Shown here piece after piece: positions 29,631 through 39,046 of a stretch of 64,000 bases of DNA. The notes under the pieces are model-generated. The model did not search any database. It worked only from the letters and a program-made list of their open reading frames with translations, and had not been told where the DNA came from. This DNA is from Planctomycetota bacterium. GTDB lineage: Bacteria > Planctomycetota > UBA1135 > GCA-002686595. The stretch lies in assembly GCA_016709875.1 (NCBI GenBank), contig JADJLZ010000005.1, positions 516,707-580,706 of the forward strand, written 5' to 3'. Made by a program: the position numbers and the translations under genes. The first letter of the stretch is position 1. The number at the start of each line of letters is the position of its first letter.

Positions 29631-30389
29631 GTGAGCGAAATCTTCACCGCCGAGAACCTGATCGCCCTGTGCACGCTCTCGCTGCTCGAGATCGTGCTGG
29701 GGATCGACAACATCGTCTTCCTCTCGATCCTCTCGGCCAAACTACCGCCCGAGCAGCGCGCCAAGGGCCGCCGCGTGGGCCTGGCGCTCGCCATGCTGAT
29801 GCGCATCGGCCTGCTGCTCTCGCTGAGCTGGGTGATGCGCCTGGTCGAGCCGCTCTTCTCGCCCTTCGGTCACTCGCTCTCGGGCCGCGACTTGATCCTT
29901 CTCGGCGGAGGGCTGTTCCTGATCGGGAAGGCGACCTTCGAGATCCACGAGCGCCTCGAGGGGCCCGAGCACGGCCCGATCGCGAAGGGCGGCCACGCGA
30001 GCTTCCGCAGCATCATCGTGCAGATCATGCTGCTCGACATCATCTTCTCGCTCGACTCCGTGATCACCGCGGTGGGCATGGCGCAGCACCTGTGGGTGAT
30101 GATCACGGCCGTGGTCCTGGCGGTCGGCGCGATGATGCTCTTCGCGGGCGCGGTGGGGGAGTTCGTCGAGCGCCACCCGACGATCAAGGTCCTCGCACTC
30201 TCGTTCCTGATCCTGATCGGCGTGATGCTGGTGGCCGAGGGCCTCGGCCAGCACATCGAAAAAGGCTACGTCTATTTTGCCATGGCTTTCTCGCTGGGAG
30301 TCGAGCTGCTCAACCTGCGCATGCGCCGCGGCGCGAAGCCCATGCAGCTGCGCGGGCCTGGATTTTCCGGTGAGGACGGGGAGGCTTGA
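29631..30389 (+). CDS. TerC/YgdQ-family integral membrane protein
   Basis: 252 residues with about seven membrane helices. The N-terminal helix holds LLEIVLGIDNIVFLSI and a later helix holds LLDIIFSLDSVITAVGM; these two paired acidic-residue motifs define the TerC family. Members are linked to tellurite resistance, manganese efflux or metal supply to secreted enzymes; the substrate cannot be told here. The GTG at 29631 has GGAG six bases upstream. It is transcribed away from the arg operon and its stop overlaps the next gene (TTGA). Confidence 0.85.
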   Translation: MSEIFTAENLIALCTLSLLEIVLGIDNIVFLSILSAKLPPEQRAKGRRVGLALAMLMRIGLLLSLSWVMRLVEPLFSPFGHSLSGRDLILLGGGLFLIGKATFEIHERLEGPEHGPIAKGGHASFRSIIVQIMLLDIIFSLDSVITAVGMAQHLWVMITAVVLAVGAMMLFAGAVGEFVERHPTIKVLALSFLILIGVMLVAEGLGQHIEKGYVYFAMAFSLGVELLNLRMRRGAKPMQLRGPGFSGEDGEA

Positions 30390-31306
30390 GCGAGGCGCGC
30401 TCGGCGGACTTCTCGCTCGCGGGCGTGCTGCGCAGCGGCGCGTGGCTCTCGATCCTCTTCTGGGCCGCCTCGTTTGTCGCGACGCGCTCGGCGATCGAGG
30501 TCTTTCACCCCTTCGCGCTCGTCGCGGCGCGCTTCGCGCTCGGGTCGGCCTTGCTCTACGGGCTGCTGCTCGCGCGGCGCGAGCGGCCGCTGCTCGCGCG
30601 CGAGGATCTCCCGCGCGGCCTGTTGCTCGGGGCGATCCTCGGCGCTCACATCTGCGTGCAGGCCTTCGCGCTGCTGCGTACGAGCTGCGTGCACTCGGGC
30701 TGGATCGTCGGCGCGTGCCCGGTCGTGATCGCGGTCGGCGCGCAGCTCTTCCTCGGCCAGCGCATCGCGCCGCTCTCCTGGCTGGGCATCGGCGTCGCGG
30801 CCTGCGGCGTGCTCGCGATCGCGCTCGAGCACTCGAGCGCCCTGGGGCAGGCGGGTTTCGGGGACCTGCTCGTCTTCGGCACGACCTTCAGCTGGGCTGC
30901 GTACACGCTGCTCTCGGCGGCTCCCGTGGCGCGCAGCGGTGCGCTGCGCACGAGCGCCTTCGCGATGGGCGTCGCGAGCCTGGTCTGTGCGGGCGCCGCG
31001 CTGCTCGAGGGGCGCGCGCTGCTCGGCACGCCCTCGCTCGGGAACTGGCTCGAACTTGGCTTCCTGGGAGCGTGCTGCAGCGCTCTTGCTTTCTGGCTCT
31101 GGAACCGCGCGATCGCGCGCTTTGGGATGGCGCGCCTGGGAGCGCTGCTCTACTTCCAGCCTTTCGTCACCGCGGGGCTCGCCCTGGCGCTGGGAGAGGA
31201 GCGCCCGGGCTGGAACACCTGGATCGGGGGGCCGCTGGTCCTCTCCGGGGTCTGGTTGCTCGGCCGCGGGCGTCCGGCGGGCCGCGCGGCGCTCGCGCGG
31301 GCCTGA
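30386..31306 (+). CDS. EamA/DMT-superfamily transporter
   Basis: 306 residues with about ten predicted membrane helices in two repeated halves, the EamA pattern. Recognisable parts are ILFWAASFVATRSAIEVFHP at the start, LLRTSCVHSGWIVGACPVVI in the first half and ALAFWLWNRAIARFGMARLG with ALLYFQPFVTAGLALALGE in the second. These proteins export or import small metabolites and amino acids; no substrate is evident. The TTG start overlaps the TerC-like stop, so the two are co-transcribed. Confidence 0.85.
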   Translation: MSEARSADFSLAGVLRSGAWLSILFWAASFVATRSAIEVFHPFALVAARFALGSALLYGLLLARRERPLLAREDLPRGLLLGAILGAHICVQAFALLRTSCVHSGWIVGACPVVIAVGAQLFLGQRIAPLSWLGIGVAACGVLAIALEHSSALGQAGFGDLLVFGTTFSWAAYTLLSAAPVARSGALRTSAFAMGVASLVCAGAALLEGRALLGTPSLGNWLELGFLGACCSALAFWLWNRAIARFGMARLGALLYFQPFVTAGLALALGEERPGWNTWIGGPLVLSGVWLLGRGRPAGRAALARA

Positions 31307-31342
31307 TTCCTGTATCCTGCGGGGAGGCTGGAGGTAGGGCCG

Positions 31343-34300
31343 ATGCCCGCGCTCTGCCCCCGGTTTCCACTGATGAAGACGATCACCCGCTCGGTCCTCG
31401 CTGCCTCTTGCTTCCTCGGGTTCTGGACCCCCTCGGCCTGGCTCTCCGCCGCCCCTGCGGCCGCGCAAGTCGACTCCAAGGGCAACCAGTCCCCCCACGT
31501 CGACTGCACGGTCTGCGGGGAGCGTTCCTACACCTTCCCCTCGGGTGCGCCCGTGGACAAGGACGGGAACCTGGTCACCTGGTGCATGCACTGCAAGAAG
31601 GACACGCCGCACACCTCGAGCGTCAACCAGTCCCCGGGCATCGGCCCTGCGCCCGAGAAGTCGAACGCGCGCGGTGGACTGCGCCTGCGCAGGCCCGCAG
31701 GCGAGTCGGTTGCGAAGTCCGAGGACGGCGCGGAGGAGTCCGCCAAGCCTTCGGCCGCGCCGCCACAGACGCCTGCTCCGCTCGACACGCAGCGGCCGGT
31801 GCAGCCCTCACCCGCGGCGAACTTCGTCTTTCAGGAGGTGCGCAAGCTGAAGAGCCTCGAGGACCGGCTCATCGCACCCGCGGTCGACAGCCTGTGCGCG
31901 ATGGGAGAGCCCGGCCTCGCGGCCGCGCGCAACGAGCTCTCCGCGATGGAGCCGCCCGTGATCCTGGTCGCGGCGCGCGCGCTGCTGCGCTCGCCCACGC
32001 CCGCTGACGTCGATCTGGTGCAGAAGCGCTTGCGCGAGAAGATGCCCGCCGCGGGATCCGCGGCGATCCTCACGGCGCTCGTCAGCGCCGATCCTGTGCG
32101 CGCCGGACCGCGCTTCCTGGTCGAGATGCTCGACTCGCAGAACGGCAACCTGCGCGTGCAGGCCGCTCGCGAGCTGCGTCCGCTGCTCGCCCAGGCCGGC
32201 ATGGACGTGCTCCAGCCCGCTTTTGCGAGCAAACGTGCCGACACGCGGCTCGAGGCGGTCTCGCTCGCCGGGAGCCTCTCGGACAGCGCCGCGACGCAGA
32301 CGCTGCTCGACCACCTCGCGGACTCCGCGCCCAACGTCGCTGCGCAGGTGATCAGCGAGCTCGCGGGGCGCAAGGACGACGCGCTCGACCAGCAGCTCCT
32401 CTCGCTGGCCTTCAGCGGCCGCTGGTTGCTGCGCTCCCAGGCCTACGCGTTGCTCGCGATCGTCGAGCGCGAAGACGTCGGAACGCGCGGGATCCTCGAA
32501 GACACGCAGATCCAGCCGCTGCTCGCCGCGATGGATTCGAACGATCCCTTCGTCTCGGGCGCAAGCGCCTGCGCCCTCGCGGGAATCGGCTTTCGCAGCG
32601 TCCAGGTACGCGAGGCGAACTGGCTCGACCAGGGAGTGGTCGACCGCCTCGTCGGCGTCGTGAGCGGCAAGGTCTTCCACAACGATTTCTCCTCGCTGCA
32701 GGGTCCCGCGCTGCGCCGGCTGCGGCTTCTGACCGGACAGGATGCCGGAACCGACGGCGCTCGCTGGGTCGATTGGTGGATCGCGGCGCGGCCGGGCTTC
32801 CACGCCCTGCGCGCCTGGATTCCCTTCGAGGATGCCGAGCTCGACAAGCTCTCGATGCGCATCTTGGATGGCAAGCGCACCTGGCGCCTGATGGGGCCGG
32901 CGATCCCCTGGCCTGTCGACCTCACGGCCGGCGAGGACGCCTTCATCCTTTCGATCGCGCAGGCGCAGGACCTCGCGCGAGTGCTGCAGGCCGAAGGTGT
33001 CTTCGGACCTGAGCGGCTGCCCGGCACGCGCGGGACGCGCGGCGCGGGCGAGCGCTCCGCCCAGATCGCCGTCGCCGGTCGCGGGAAGGCGTTCATTCTG
33101 GGTGCGGATGCGACCGAGCCGTGGTTCGACCGCTGCATCGCGGCCGCGCGCTCGCTCGCCGAGACCAACCGCTGGGAGCTCTATCCGATCCCGGGTCGCC
33201 ACGTGAACGCGGGCGAGCTGTGGGTCGAACAGTCGGCCTGGTGGTCGGCCGAGCACACGCCGCTCGAGCGCGAGAGCAAGCTCAAGGAGCTCGTGCTCGC
33301 GACGCTGGCCGCGCGCACCTCGCCGATGCGCGCGCGTGCCTTCACCGAACTCGAGCACCTGTACTCGATGCCCGACCTCGTCTCCCCGTCTGATTTCAGC
33401 CTGTTCCTCGGGGCGCTCGGCGGAGATGCACCGCCGGTCGCGGTGCCGAGCCTGATCCGCATGGCGCTCATGTCGGCGCGCAGCGCATCTCCGCAGGTGC
33501 AGCAGATCCCCGTCGAGCCCGCGCGCGAACTGGTGCGCGCGGTCGTTTCGCGGCCGGATTCGATCCCGAGTGCGCTGCCCTCGGTGCTCGAGGCCGCCGG
33601 TCCGGCCTTCACGCGCGAGATGCTCTCCGACCCGCTGCCCGCGGTGCGCGCCGCGGCCGCGCGGGTGATGCCGCGTTTCCCCGACTCGGATCCGGTCGCG
33701 TTGCTGCTGCCGCTGCTCTCGGACAAGGTGACCGAGGTGCAGGTCGCGTGCATCGACGCACTGGGCGAGCTGCGCGCCGAGAACATGCGCACCGAGCTGC
33801 TCGTACGTGCGCGCCTGGGCGTCAAGCCGGTGCGCATCGCGGCGCTGCGCGCGGTCGGAAAGCTGCGCGGCGAGTATGTGCTCGACGCGTTGCTGCTCGC
33901 GCTCTCCGAGGGCGATCCAGAGCTGCGGCTCGCCGCCGTGGACGGCATGGCCGAACTCGAGGATCCGGCGAGCGCGCCGTTCCTGATCTCGCTGCTCTCC
34001 GACACCACGAACCCCGCGCTGCACGACGCAGCCCACGCGGGCCTCCTGCGCCTGCGCGAACGTGCCTGGCCGGAGCTGCGGCGTGCGCTGATCGGGGCTG
34101 CGCCGACGGGCAAGCTCGAGTCCGCACTCGTGCTCTCGGAGCAGTGCGCACCCGAGGCCGTGCCCGCGCTGCTCGGCGCGCTGACCGCGAACCCGCGCGA
34201 CGCGCGCGTCGGCAACGAGCTCGCGATCCTCACCTGCGTCGATTTCCGCGGCCAGGAAGATCCCGCCTCGCACTGGTGGGACTGGTGGGACGGCGTCGTG

Positions 34301-34576
34301 CACGAGGATTCCATCGCCTGGCTGCGCGCCTGCCTCGAGCGCCTGCAGCTCAACCCGCCGGCGGCCGAGGCGCTCGCGGACAAGGGCACTCGCGACGGCC
34401 AGACCTACCTGCTGCGCCTGTGCGTGCGGCCCGAAGCCTGGCTCGCCGAACGCGCCCGGCGCCAGCTCGCGCGCATGCTCGGGACGAGCATCGACCCGAT
34501 CCCGCCCGCCGGACAAGCGCGCGAGGACTGGATGTCGCGCCTCTCGGCCGAGATCGAGAAGCACCGCGAGCCGTGA
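31343..34576 (+). CDS. Large secreted HEAT-repeat protein with an N-terminal zinc-ribbon-like motif
   Basis: 1,077 residues. A signal peptide (KTITRSVLAASCFLG to SAAPAAA) is followed by a four-cysteine motif CTVC...CMHC (residues about 54-76), probably a zinc ribbon, then a Pro-rich linker. Two blocks of HEAT-like helical repeats follow, about residues 170-440 and 740-960, with units such as RVQAARELRPLLAQAGMDVL and EVQVACIDALGELRAEN. Between them lies an unassigned segment with VAGRGKAFILGADATEPWFD. GGAGG sits eight bases before the ATG at 31343; MKT at 31373 is an alternative. HEAT repeats usually bind proteins. The stop overlaps the next gene (GTGA), which links it to a peptidoglycan enzyme. 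Its function is unknown. Confidence 0.75.
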   Translation: MPALCPRFPLMKTITRSVLAASCFLGFWTPSAWLSAAPAAAQVDSKGNQSPHVDCTVCGERSYTFPSGAPVDKDGNLVTWCMHCKKDTPHTSSVNQSPGIGPAPEKSNARGGLRLRRPAGESVAKSEDGAEESAKPSAAPPQTPAPLDTQRPVQPSPAANFVFQEVRKLKSLEDRLIAPAVDSLCAMGEPGLAAARNELSAMEPPVILVAARALLRSPTPADVDLVQKRLREKMPAAGSAAILTALVSADPVRAGPRFLVEMLDSQNGNLRVQAARELRPLLAQAGMDVLQPAFASKRADTRLEAVSLAGSLSDSAATQTLLDHLADSAPNVAAQVISELAGRKDDALDQQLLSLAFSGRWLLRSQAYALLAIVEREDVGTRGILEDTQIQPLLAAMDSNDPFVSGASACALAGIGFRSVQVREANWLDQGVVDRLVGVVSGKVFHNDFSSLQGPALRRLRLLTGQDAGTDGARWVDWWIAARPGFHALRAWIPFEDAELDKLSMRILDGKRTWRLMGPAIPWPVDLTAGEDAFILSIAQAQDLARVLQAEGVFGPERLPGTRGTRGAGERSAQIAVAGRGKAFILGADATEPWFDRCIAAARSLAETNRWELYPIPGRHVNAGELWVEQSAWWSAEHTPLERESKLKELVLATLAARTSPMRARAFTELEHLYSMPDLVSPSDFSLFLGALGGDAPPVAVPSLIRMALMSARSASPQVQQIPVEPARELVRAVVSRPDSIPSALPSVLEAAGPAFTREMLSDPLPAVRAAAARVMPRFPDSDPVALLLPLLSDKVTEVQVACIDALGELRAENMRTELLVRARLGVKPVRIAALRAVGKLRGEYVLDALLLALSEGDPELRLAAVDGMAELEDPASAPFLISLLSDTTNPALHDAAHAGLLRLRERAWPELRRALIGAAPTGKLESALVLSEQCAPEAVPALLGALTANPRDARVGNELAILTCVDFRGQEDPASHWWDWWDGVVHEDSIAWLRACLERLQLNPPAAEALADKGTRDGQTYLLRLCVRPEAWLAERARRQLARMLGTSIDPIPPAGQAREDWMSRLSAEIEKHREP

Positions 34577-35313
34577 GCGCGCGCAGAAGCCCTCGGCCGC
34601 GGCGCGCGGGAACGCGCGGGACGGGGGGAATCCGTCGCGTCCTCGGCGGCCGTTTCCTGCTGCTCGTCGCGATCGCGACGGCCTGCGTCGTGTGGGTCGG
34701 CATGACCGAGGGACCGAAGTTCGCGCGGCAGGTCTGGAGCCTGATCGGCGTGCACCAGGTCGAAGCGCACGCCGAGATCCTGCGCGCGGCGGCGAAGGAG
34801 AGCGCGGTCGATCCGTGCCTGCTCGCGGGGCTGATGTACGTCGAGAGCCGGGGCAAGGTCGAGGCGCTCTCGAACAAGGGCGCGCGCGGCTTGTTCCAAC
34901 TCCAGTCCGCGGCCGCTTCCGACTCGGCCAAGCGCCTGGGTCTGCCCGCGCCCAGCGACGATGAACTCATGCACGATGCGGCGCTCAACACGCGCCTGGG
35001 CGCAGCGCACCTCGCGTGGCTGATCCGACGGGAGGGGCCGGATCTCGAGCGCGTGCTCGTCGGCTACAACGCGGGCCGTGGCCGGCTCGCGAGCTGGTTG
35101 AAAGACGCGGGCGGCTGGGACGCCTGGAGGGCGCGGCAGCTCGAGAAGGACACCAACGGGGCTCTCACGTACGCGCGCGACGTGCTCGATTTCGCGCAGC
35201 GTTTCCGTGAGCGCGGGGTGATCGTGCCGCTGCCCGAGGAGGCAGCGCTCGCGCCCGAGCAGCCGGCCGCGGTCGAATCCTCGGGCGCCCAGGCTCCGGC
35301 CTCGGAGCGCTGA
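34573..35313 (+). CDS. Membrane-anchored lytic transglycosylase, SLT domain
   Basis: 246 residues. A basic N-terminus is followed by one membrane helix (FLLLVAIATACVVWVGM), then a goose-lysozyme-like SLT domain at about residues 70-200. The catalytic Glu is in LMYVESRGK, and GARGLFQLQ and LVGYNAGRGRLASWL are the other family motifs. Such enzymes cleave glycan strands with formation of anhydro-muropeptides in the periplasm. The C-terminal tail is Pro/Ala/Glu-rich. The GTG start overlaps the HEAT-repeat protein stop, so the two may act together at the cell wall. Confidence 0.88.
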   Translation: MSARRSPRPRRAGTRGTGGIRRVLGGRFLLLVAIATACVVWVGMTEGPKFARQVWSLIGVHQVEAHAEILRAAAKESAVDPCLLAGLMYVESRGKVEALSNKGARGLFQLQSAAASDSAKRLGLPAPSDDELMHDAALNTRLGAAHLAWLIRREGPDLERVLVGYNAGRGRLASWLKDAGGWDAWRARQLEKDTNGALTYARDVLDFAQRFRERGVIVPLPEEAALAPEQPAAVESSGAQAPASER

Positions 35314-35320
35314 TTTTTCG

Positions 35321-35357
35321 CTCCACGCGGGGCTTCGCAGCCCCGCGCGCCGTGGAG
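35321..35357 (+). terminator. Strong GC hairpin after the transglycosylase gene
   Basis: CTCCACG and CGGGGCT (35321-35334) pair with AGCCCCG (35339-35345) and CGTGGAG (35351-35357), with a TCGC loop and a short bulge. No T-run follows, so it may stabilise the 3' end or act with other factors and not as a classic terminator. Confidence 0.35.
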
Positions 35358-35449
35358 GCGGGGTATCTTCGGCACCCCACGGCGAGCGCGTTTCCGCCCC
35401 CCGCGATCCCGTTTCCTTTTCCGTCCCCCCCCTTCGAGGAGTTCCTTCC

Positions 35450-38400
35450 ATGTCGAAATGGAATCGTGTCCTTGTCGCCGCGATCGCGACCACTCTGTCT
35501 GCCGGAATCGCGAATGCGCAATTCGATCCGCACGGGCCGCTGGCGGCCCAACTGCACAGCACAGACGCGGCTGGTCTGCCCTGGTTCGATGCGCGCACCG
35601 ACGCCGCGGGCGTCCCGCTCCCCGGCTTGCGGACGGCCATCGGGGCTGCGCGCAACGCCTCGCTCACAGCGCAGCGCGCGCACGAGATCGAGATCCTCGC
35701 GCGCAGCGTGCCTGGCCTGCGGGTCGAGGACGACCCGATGCTCGGAACGCCGCGTTGGATCGCGTCGACGCAGTCGCTCTTGACGCATCCGGTGCCCGGC
35801 GGCTTCCAGGCGCTGGACGTGCTGCGCGGCTTCGTCGCGAATTCACCCGCGCTCTTCGAGGCCGCGCCCGAGGAGATCGGCCGCGCGCGCATCTCGCGCG
35901 AGTACCGCACGAGCCACAACGGCGTGACGCACCTCACGCTGCAGCAGCAACTCGGCAGCGTGGACATCCGCGGTTGCGAGATCCGCGCGAACCTCACGCG
36001 CGAGGGCAGCCTGATCAACGTCTCGAGCACGCTCCTGCCGCGTCCCTCGAACGACTTCTCGGCCAGCGCGGTCGAGCTCACGCCGATCACGGCGCTCGAG
36101 ATCGCTGCGCTGAGCCTGGGCGTGCGCGGCGCCTCCTTCGCAGCGCTCGGTGGGCCTTCGGGGCCGGCCCTGCGCCAGAGCTGGGCCTCGCAGGATCTGC
36201 GCTCGGACGAGCCGATCACGAGCGAGCTCGTGTACTTCCCGCTCTCGCGCGGCGAATTGCGCAGCGCCTGGGCGCTGGCGCTGCCCGTGCGCGGCGTGGG
36301 CCACACCTACGACGTGATCGTCGACGCCGCGACCGGTGCCGTGCTGCAGCGCGAGGACCGGCTGCACTACCTCTTCGGTGGCACGCAGTCGATCGGCGTC
36401 AACGTCTACACGGGCGACAGCCCCGCGCCGGGCACGCCGGGCACCACCACGCCCAACGGCGTGCAGTTCCCGTTCGTCTCGCGCTCGCTGCTCACCATCC
36501 AGCCGAGCGAGGTCACGACCTGGTCGCCCAACGGTTGGATCGACGACAACGGCAACGAGACGCTCGGCAACAACGTCGACGCGCACAGCGACCTCAACAA
36601 CGACAACGTCGCGGACCTGCCGCGTCCGCAGGGCAACCCCGCGCGCGTCTTCGACTTCCCGCAGGACAACAACCAGGCGCCTTCGACCTACACGCAGGCT
36701 GCGATCGTCAACTTCTTCTACCTCGCCAACCGCTACCACGACCGGCTCTACGCGCTCGGCTTCGACGAGGCGGCGGGCAACTTCCAGACGAACAACTTCG
36801 GTCTCGGCGGCATCGGCAACGACCCCGTGCTCGCCGATTGCCAGGACGGCGGCGGCACCAACAACGCCAACTTCGGCACCGGCGGCAACGACGGTTCGAC
36901 GGGCCGCTGCCAGATGTACGTCTTCACCGGCTCGACGCCCGACCGCGACGGCTCGCTCGACGCGGACATCGTCTACCACGAGCTGACGCACGGCACTTCG
37001 ATCCGACTGCACGGCGGGCTCTCGGGCACGCAGCCGGGCGGCATGGGCGAGGGCTGGAGCGACTTCTTCGGCCGCTGCCTCAACTCCGATGCGAGCGAGG
37101 ACCCCGACGCCGTGTACTCGACCGGCGCGTACGCCACGTACCTGCTCGGCGGGAGCTTCGTCGACAACTACTACTTCGGCATCCGGCGCTTCCCGTACAG
37201 CACGGACCTGAACAAGAATCCGACCACGATCGCGGACACGGATCCGGCGCAGCAGAGCTACCCGGTGAACATCCCGCGCAGCCCGATCATCGGCAACACC
37301 GCCAACGAGGTGCACAACATCGGCGAGGTCTGGTGCAACATGCTGCTCGAGTGCCGCGCGAACCTGATCCACACTCTCGGCTTCCCCGGCAACGACCTGA
37401 TGATGCAGTTGGTGATCGACGGGATGAAGCTCTCGCCGGGCAACCCGACCTTCCTGCAGGCGCGCGACGCGATCCTGCAAGCCGACCTCGTCGACGAGGG
37501 TGGTGCGCACCTGGGTGAGCTGTGGAGCGGCTTCGCCAAGCGCGGCGCCGGATTCTCCGCCAGCAGTCCCGCCTCGAGCACGACCTCGGGCATCGTCGAA
37601 GCCTTCGACGTGCCGCTGCTCGTGATCTTCGCCTATCCCGCCGGCCACCCGGCGCAGCTGCAACCGGGTACCCCGACGAATTTCGAGGTGGACATCAGCG
37701 GCCTCGCCGGCACGCTGCCGACTCCGGGCACGGGCCAGCTCTCGTTCTCGATCAACGGCGCGCCCTACCAGACGGTGGGAATGACGCAGGGACAGCCCAA
37801 CCACTACACGGCGACCCTGCCCGCGACGACCTGCCTCGACGTCGTGCGCTACTACTTCACGACCGGGACCAACAACGGTCCGACGAGCGATCCGGCCGGC
37901 GCACCGGCCTCGAGCTACGCGGCCACGGCCTTCTCCGGCGTGCAGACGAGCTTCGCGGACGACTTCGAGGCGAACCTGGGTTGGAGCGTCGGCGCGGCGG
38001 GCGACAGCGCCACGACCGGCATCTGGGAGCGTGCGGATCCCGAGGGGACCGGCGCGCAGCCCGAGGACGACCACACGCCCAGCGGGACGCTGTGCTTCGT
38101 CACCGGCGCGACCGCCGGCGCGAGCGTCGGCGCGAATGACATCGACGGCGGAGCGACGACGCTCGTCTCGCCGCTCTTCGATCTCGCGGCGGACCCCGCC
38201 GCGCGCGTGGGCTACTGGCGCTGGTATTCCAACGACCAGGGCAGCGCTCCCAACGCCGACATCTTCCGCGTCGACATCTCCAACAACGGCGGCTCGACCT
38301 GGGTGAATGCCGAGACGGTGGGCCCCGCGGGTGCGGGGACCTCGGGCGGCTGGAGCTTCCATGACTTCCGCGTCGCGGACTTCGTCGCGCCCACCTCGCA

Positions 38401-38971
38401 GGTGCGCGTGCGCTTCGTGGCCGAGGACGCGGGCACGGGCTCCGTCGTGGAGGCGGGAATCGACGACTTCACGATCCAGACGCTGCTCTGCAACAGCTCG
38501 GTGACGCCCTACTGCTTCGGCGACGGCGGCGGCGCTGCCTGCCCGTGCGCGAACCTCGGCGGTCCGGGCGTGGGCTGCGGCAACTCGACCGGCCAGGGCG
38601 GCGGACTCGCGGGTGCGGGCACGGTCCAGGTCTCCAGCGACTCGTTCGTGCTCTCGACCTCCGGCACGCCGGCGAACGCGACCGTTGTGTTCTTCCAGGG
38701 CGTCAACCAGGACAACGGGGGCGCGGGCATCGCGCTCTTCGACGGCCTGCGCTGCGTCTCGGGCTCGGTCATCCGACTGGGTGTCAAGGCGAGCAGCGGC
38801 GGGAGCGCGAGCTACCCGCAGCTCGGCGACGTCTCGATCTCGGTCCGAGGGCAGATTCCGCTCGTGGGAGCGACGCGTCACTACCAGGCGCAGTACCGCG
38901 ACCCGGCGAACTTCTGCACCGCGGCGACGTCGAACTTCACCAACGGCGTGACCGCGATCTGGGTCCCGTGA
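35450..38971 (+). CDS. Secreted M36 (fungalysin-type) metallopeptidase with Cys/Gly-rich C-terminal module
   Basis: 1,173 residues. A signal peptide (LVAAIATTLSAGIANA, cut before Q) leads a propeptide to about residue 320, then a zinc peptidase domain. HELTH (residues 510-514) supplies two His ligands and the catalytic Glu, and Glu534 in GMGEGWSDFFGR is the third ligand, a clear M36 pattern. Next come beta-rich segments, one with FADDFEANLGWSVG, typical of C-terminal jelly-roll domains. The last 150 residues start PYCFGDGGGAACPCANLGG and contain several Cys; I associate this module with planctomycete secreted proteins. AGGAG precedes the ATG. It stands alone, probably acting outside the cell in nutrient protein breakdown. 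Confidence 0.85.
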   Translation: MSKWNRVLVAAIATTLSAGIANAQFDPHGPLAAQLHSTDAAGLPWFDARTDAAGVPLPGLRTAIGAARNASLTAQRAHEIEILARSVPGLRVEDDPMLGTPRWIASTQSLLTHPVPGGFQALDVLRGFVANSPALFEAAPEEIGRARISREYRTSHNGVTHLTLQQQLGSVDIRGCEIRANLTREGSLINVSSTLLPRPSNDFSASAVELTPITALEIAALSLGVRGASFAALGGPSGPALRQSWASQDLRSDEPITSELVYFPLSRGELRSAWALALPVRGVGHTYDVIVDAATGAVLQREDRLHYLFGGTQSIGVNVYTGDSPAPGTPGTTTPNGVQFPFVSRSLLTIQPSEVTTWSPNGWIDDNGNETLGNNVDAHSDLNNDNVADLPRPQGNPARVFDFPQDNNQAPSTYTQAAIVNFFYLANRYHDRLYALGFDEAAGNFQTNNFGLGGIGNDPVLADCQDGGGTNNANFGTGGNDGSTGRCQMYVFTGSTPDRDGSLDADIVYHELTHGTSIRLHGGLSGTQPGGMGEGWSDFFGRCLNSDASEDPDAVYSTGAYATYLLGGSFVDNYYFGIRRFPYSTDLNKNPTTIADTDPAQQSYPVNIPRSPIIGNTANEVHNIGEVWCNMLLECRANLIHTLGFPGNDLMMQLVIDGMKLSPGNPTFLQARDAILQADLVDEGGAHLGELWSGFAKRGAGFSASSPASSTTSGIVEAFDVPLLVIFAYPAGHPAQLQPGTPTNFEVDISGLAGTLPTPGTGQLSFSINGAPYQTVGMTQGQPNHYTATLPATTCLDVVRYYFTTGTNNGPTSDPAGAPASSYAATAFSGVQTSFADDFEANLGWSVGAAGDSATTGIWERADPEGTGAQPEDDHTPSGTLCFVTGATAGASVGANDIDGGATTLVSPLFDLAADPAARVGYWRWYSNDQGSAPNADIFRVDISNNGGSTWVNAETVGPAGAGTSGGWSFHDFRVADFVAPTSQVRVRFVAEDAGTGSVVEAGIDDFTIQTLLCNSSVTPYCFGDGGGAACPCANLGGPGVGCGNSTGQGGGLAGAGTVQVSSDSFVLSTSGTPANATVVFFQGVNQDNGGAGIALFDGLRCVSGSVIRLGVKASSGGSASYPQLGDVSISVRGQIPLVGATRHYQAQYRDPANFCTAATSNFTNGVTAIWVP

Positions 38972-38997
38972 GAGCCTGAGCCGGCTACCGGCCCTGC

Positions 38998-39016
38998 GCG
39001 GGCCTCCCCGGCCCGC
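38998..39016. terminator. Hairpin between convergent M36 peptidase and lexA genes
   Basis: GCGGGCC (38998-39004) and GGCCCGC (39010-39016) form a perfect 7-bp stem with a five-base loop in the 75-base gap between two convergent genes. No clear T-run is present on either side. Confidence 0.3.
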
Positions 39017-39046
39017 TGTGTGCTTCTTCCTCGGTCCTGCGCCAGG

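Noticed and set aside
35843..38881. Minus-strand open frame of 1,012 codons opposite the M36 peptidase
   Set aside because: Low-complexity Arg/Ala/Val composition, no motif, antisense to a clear gene.
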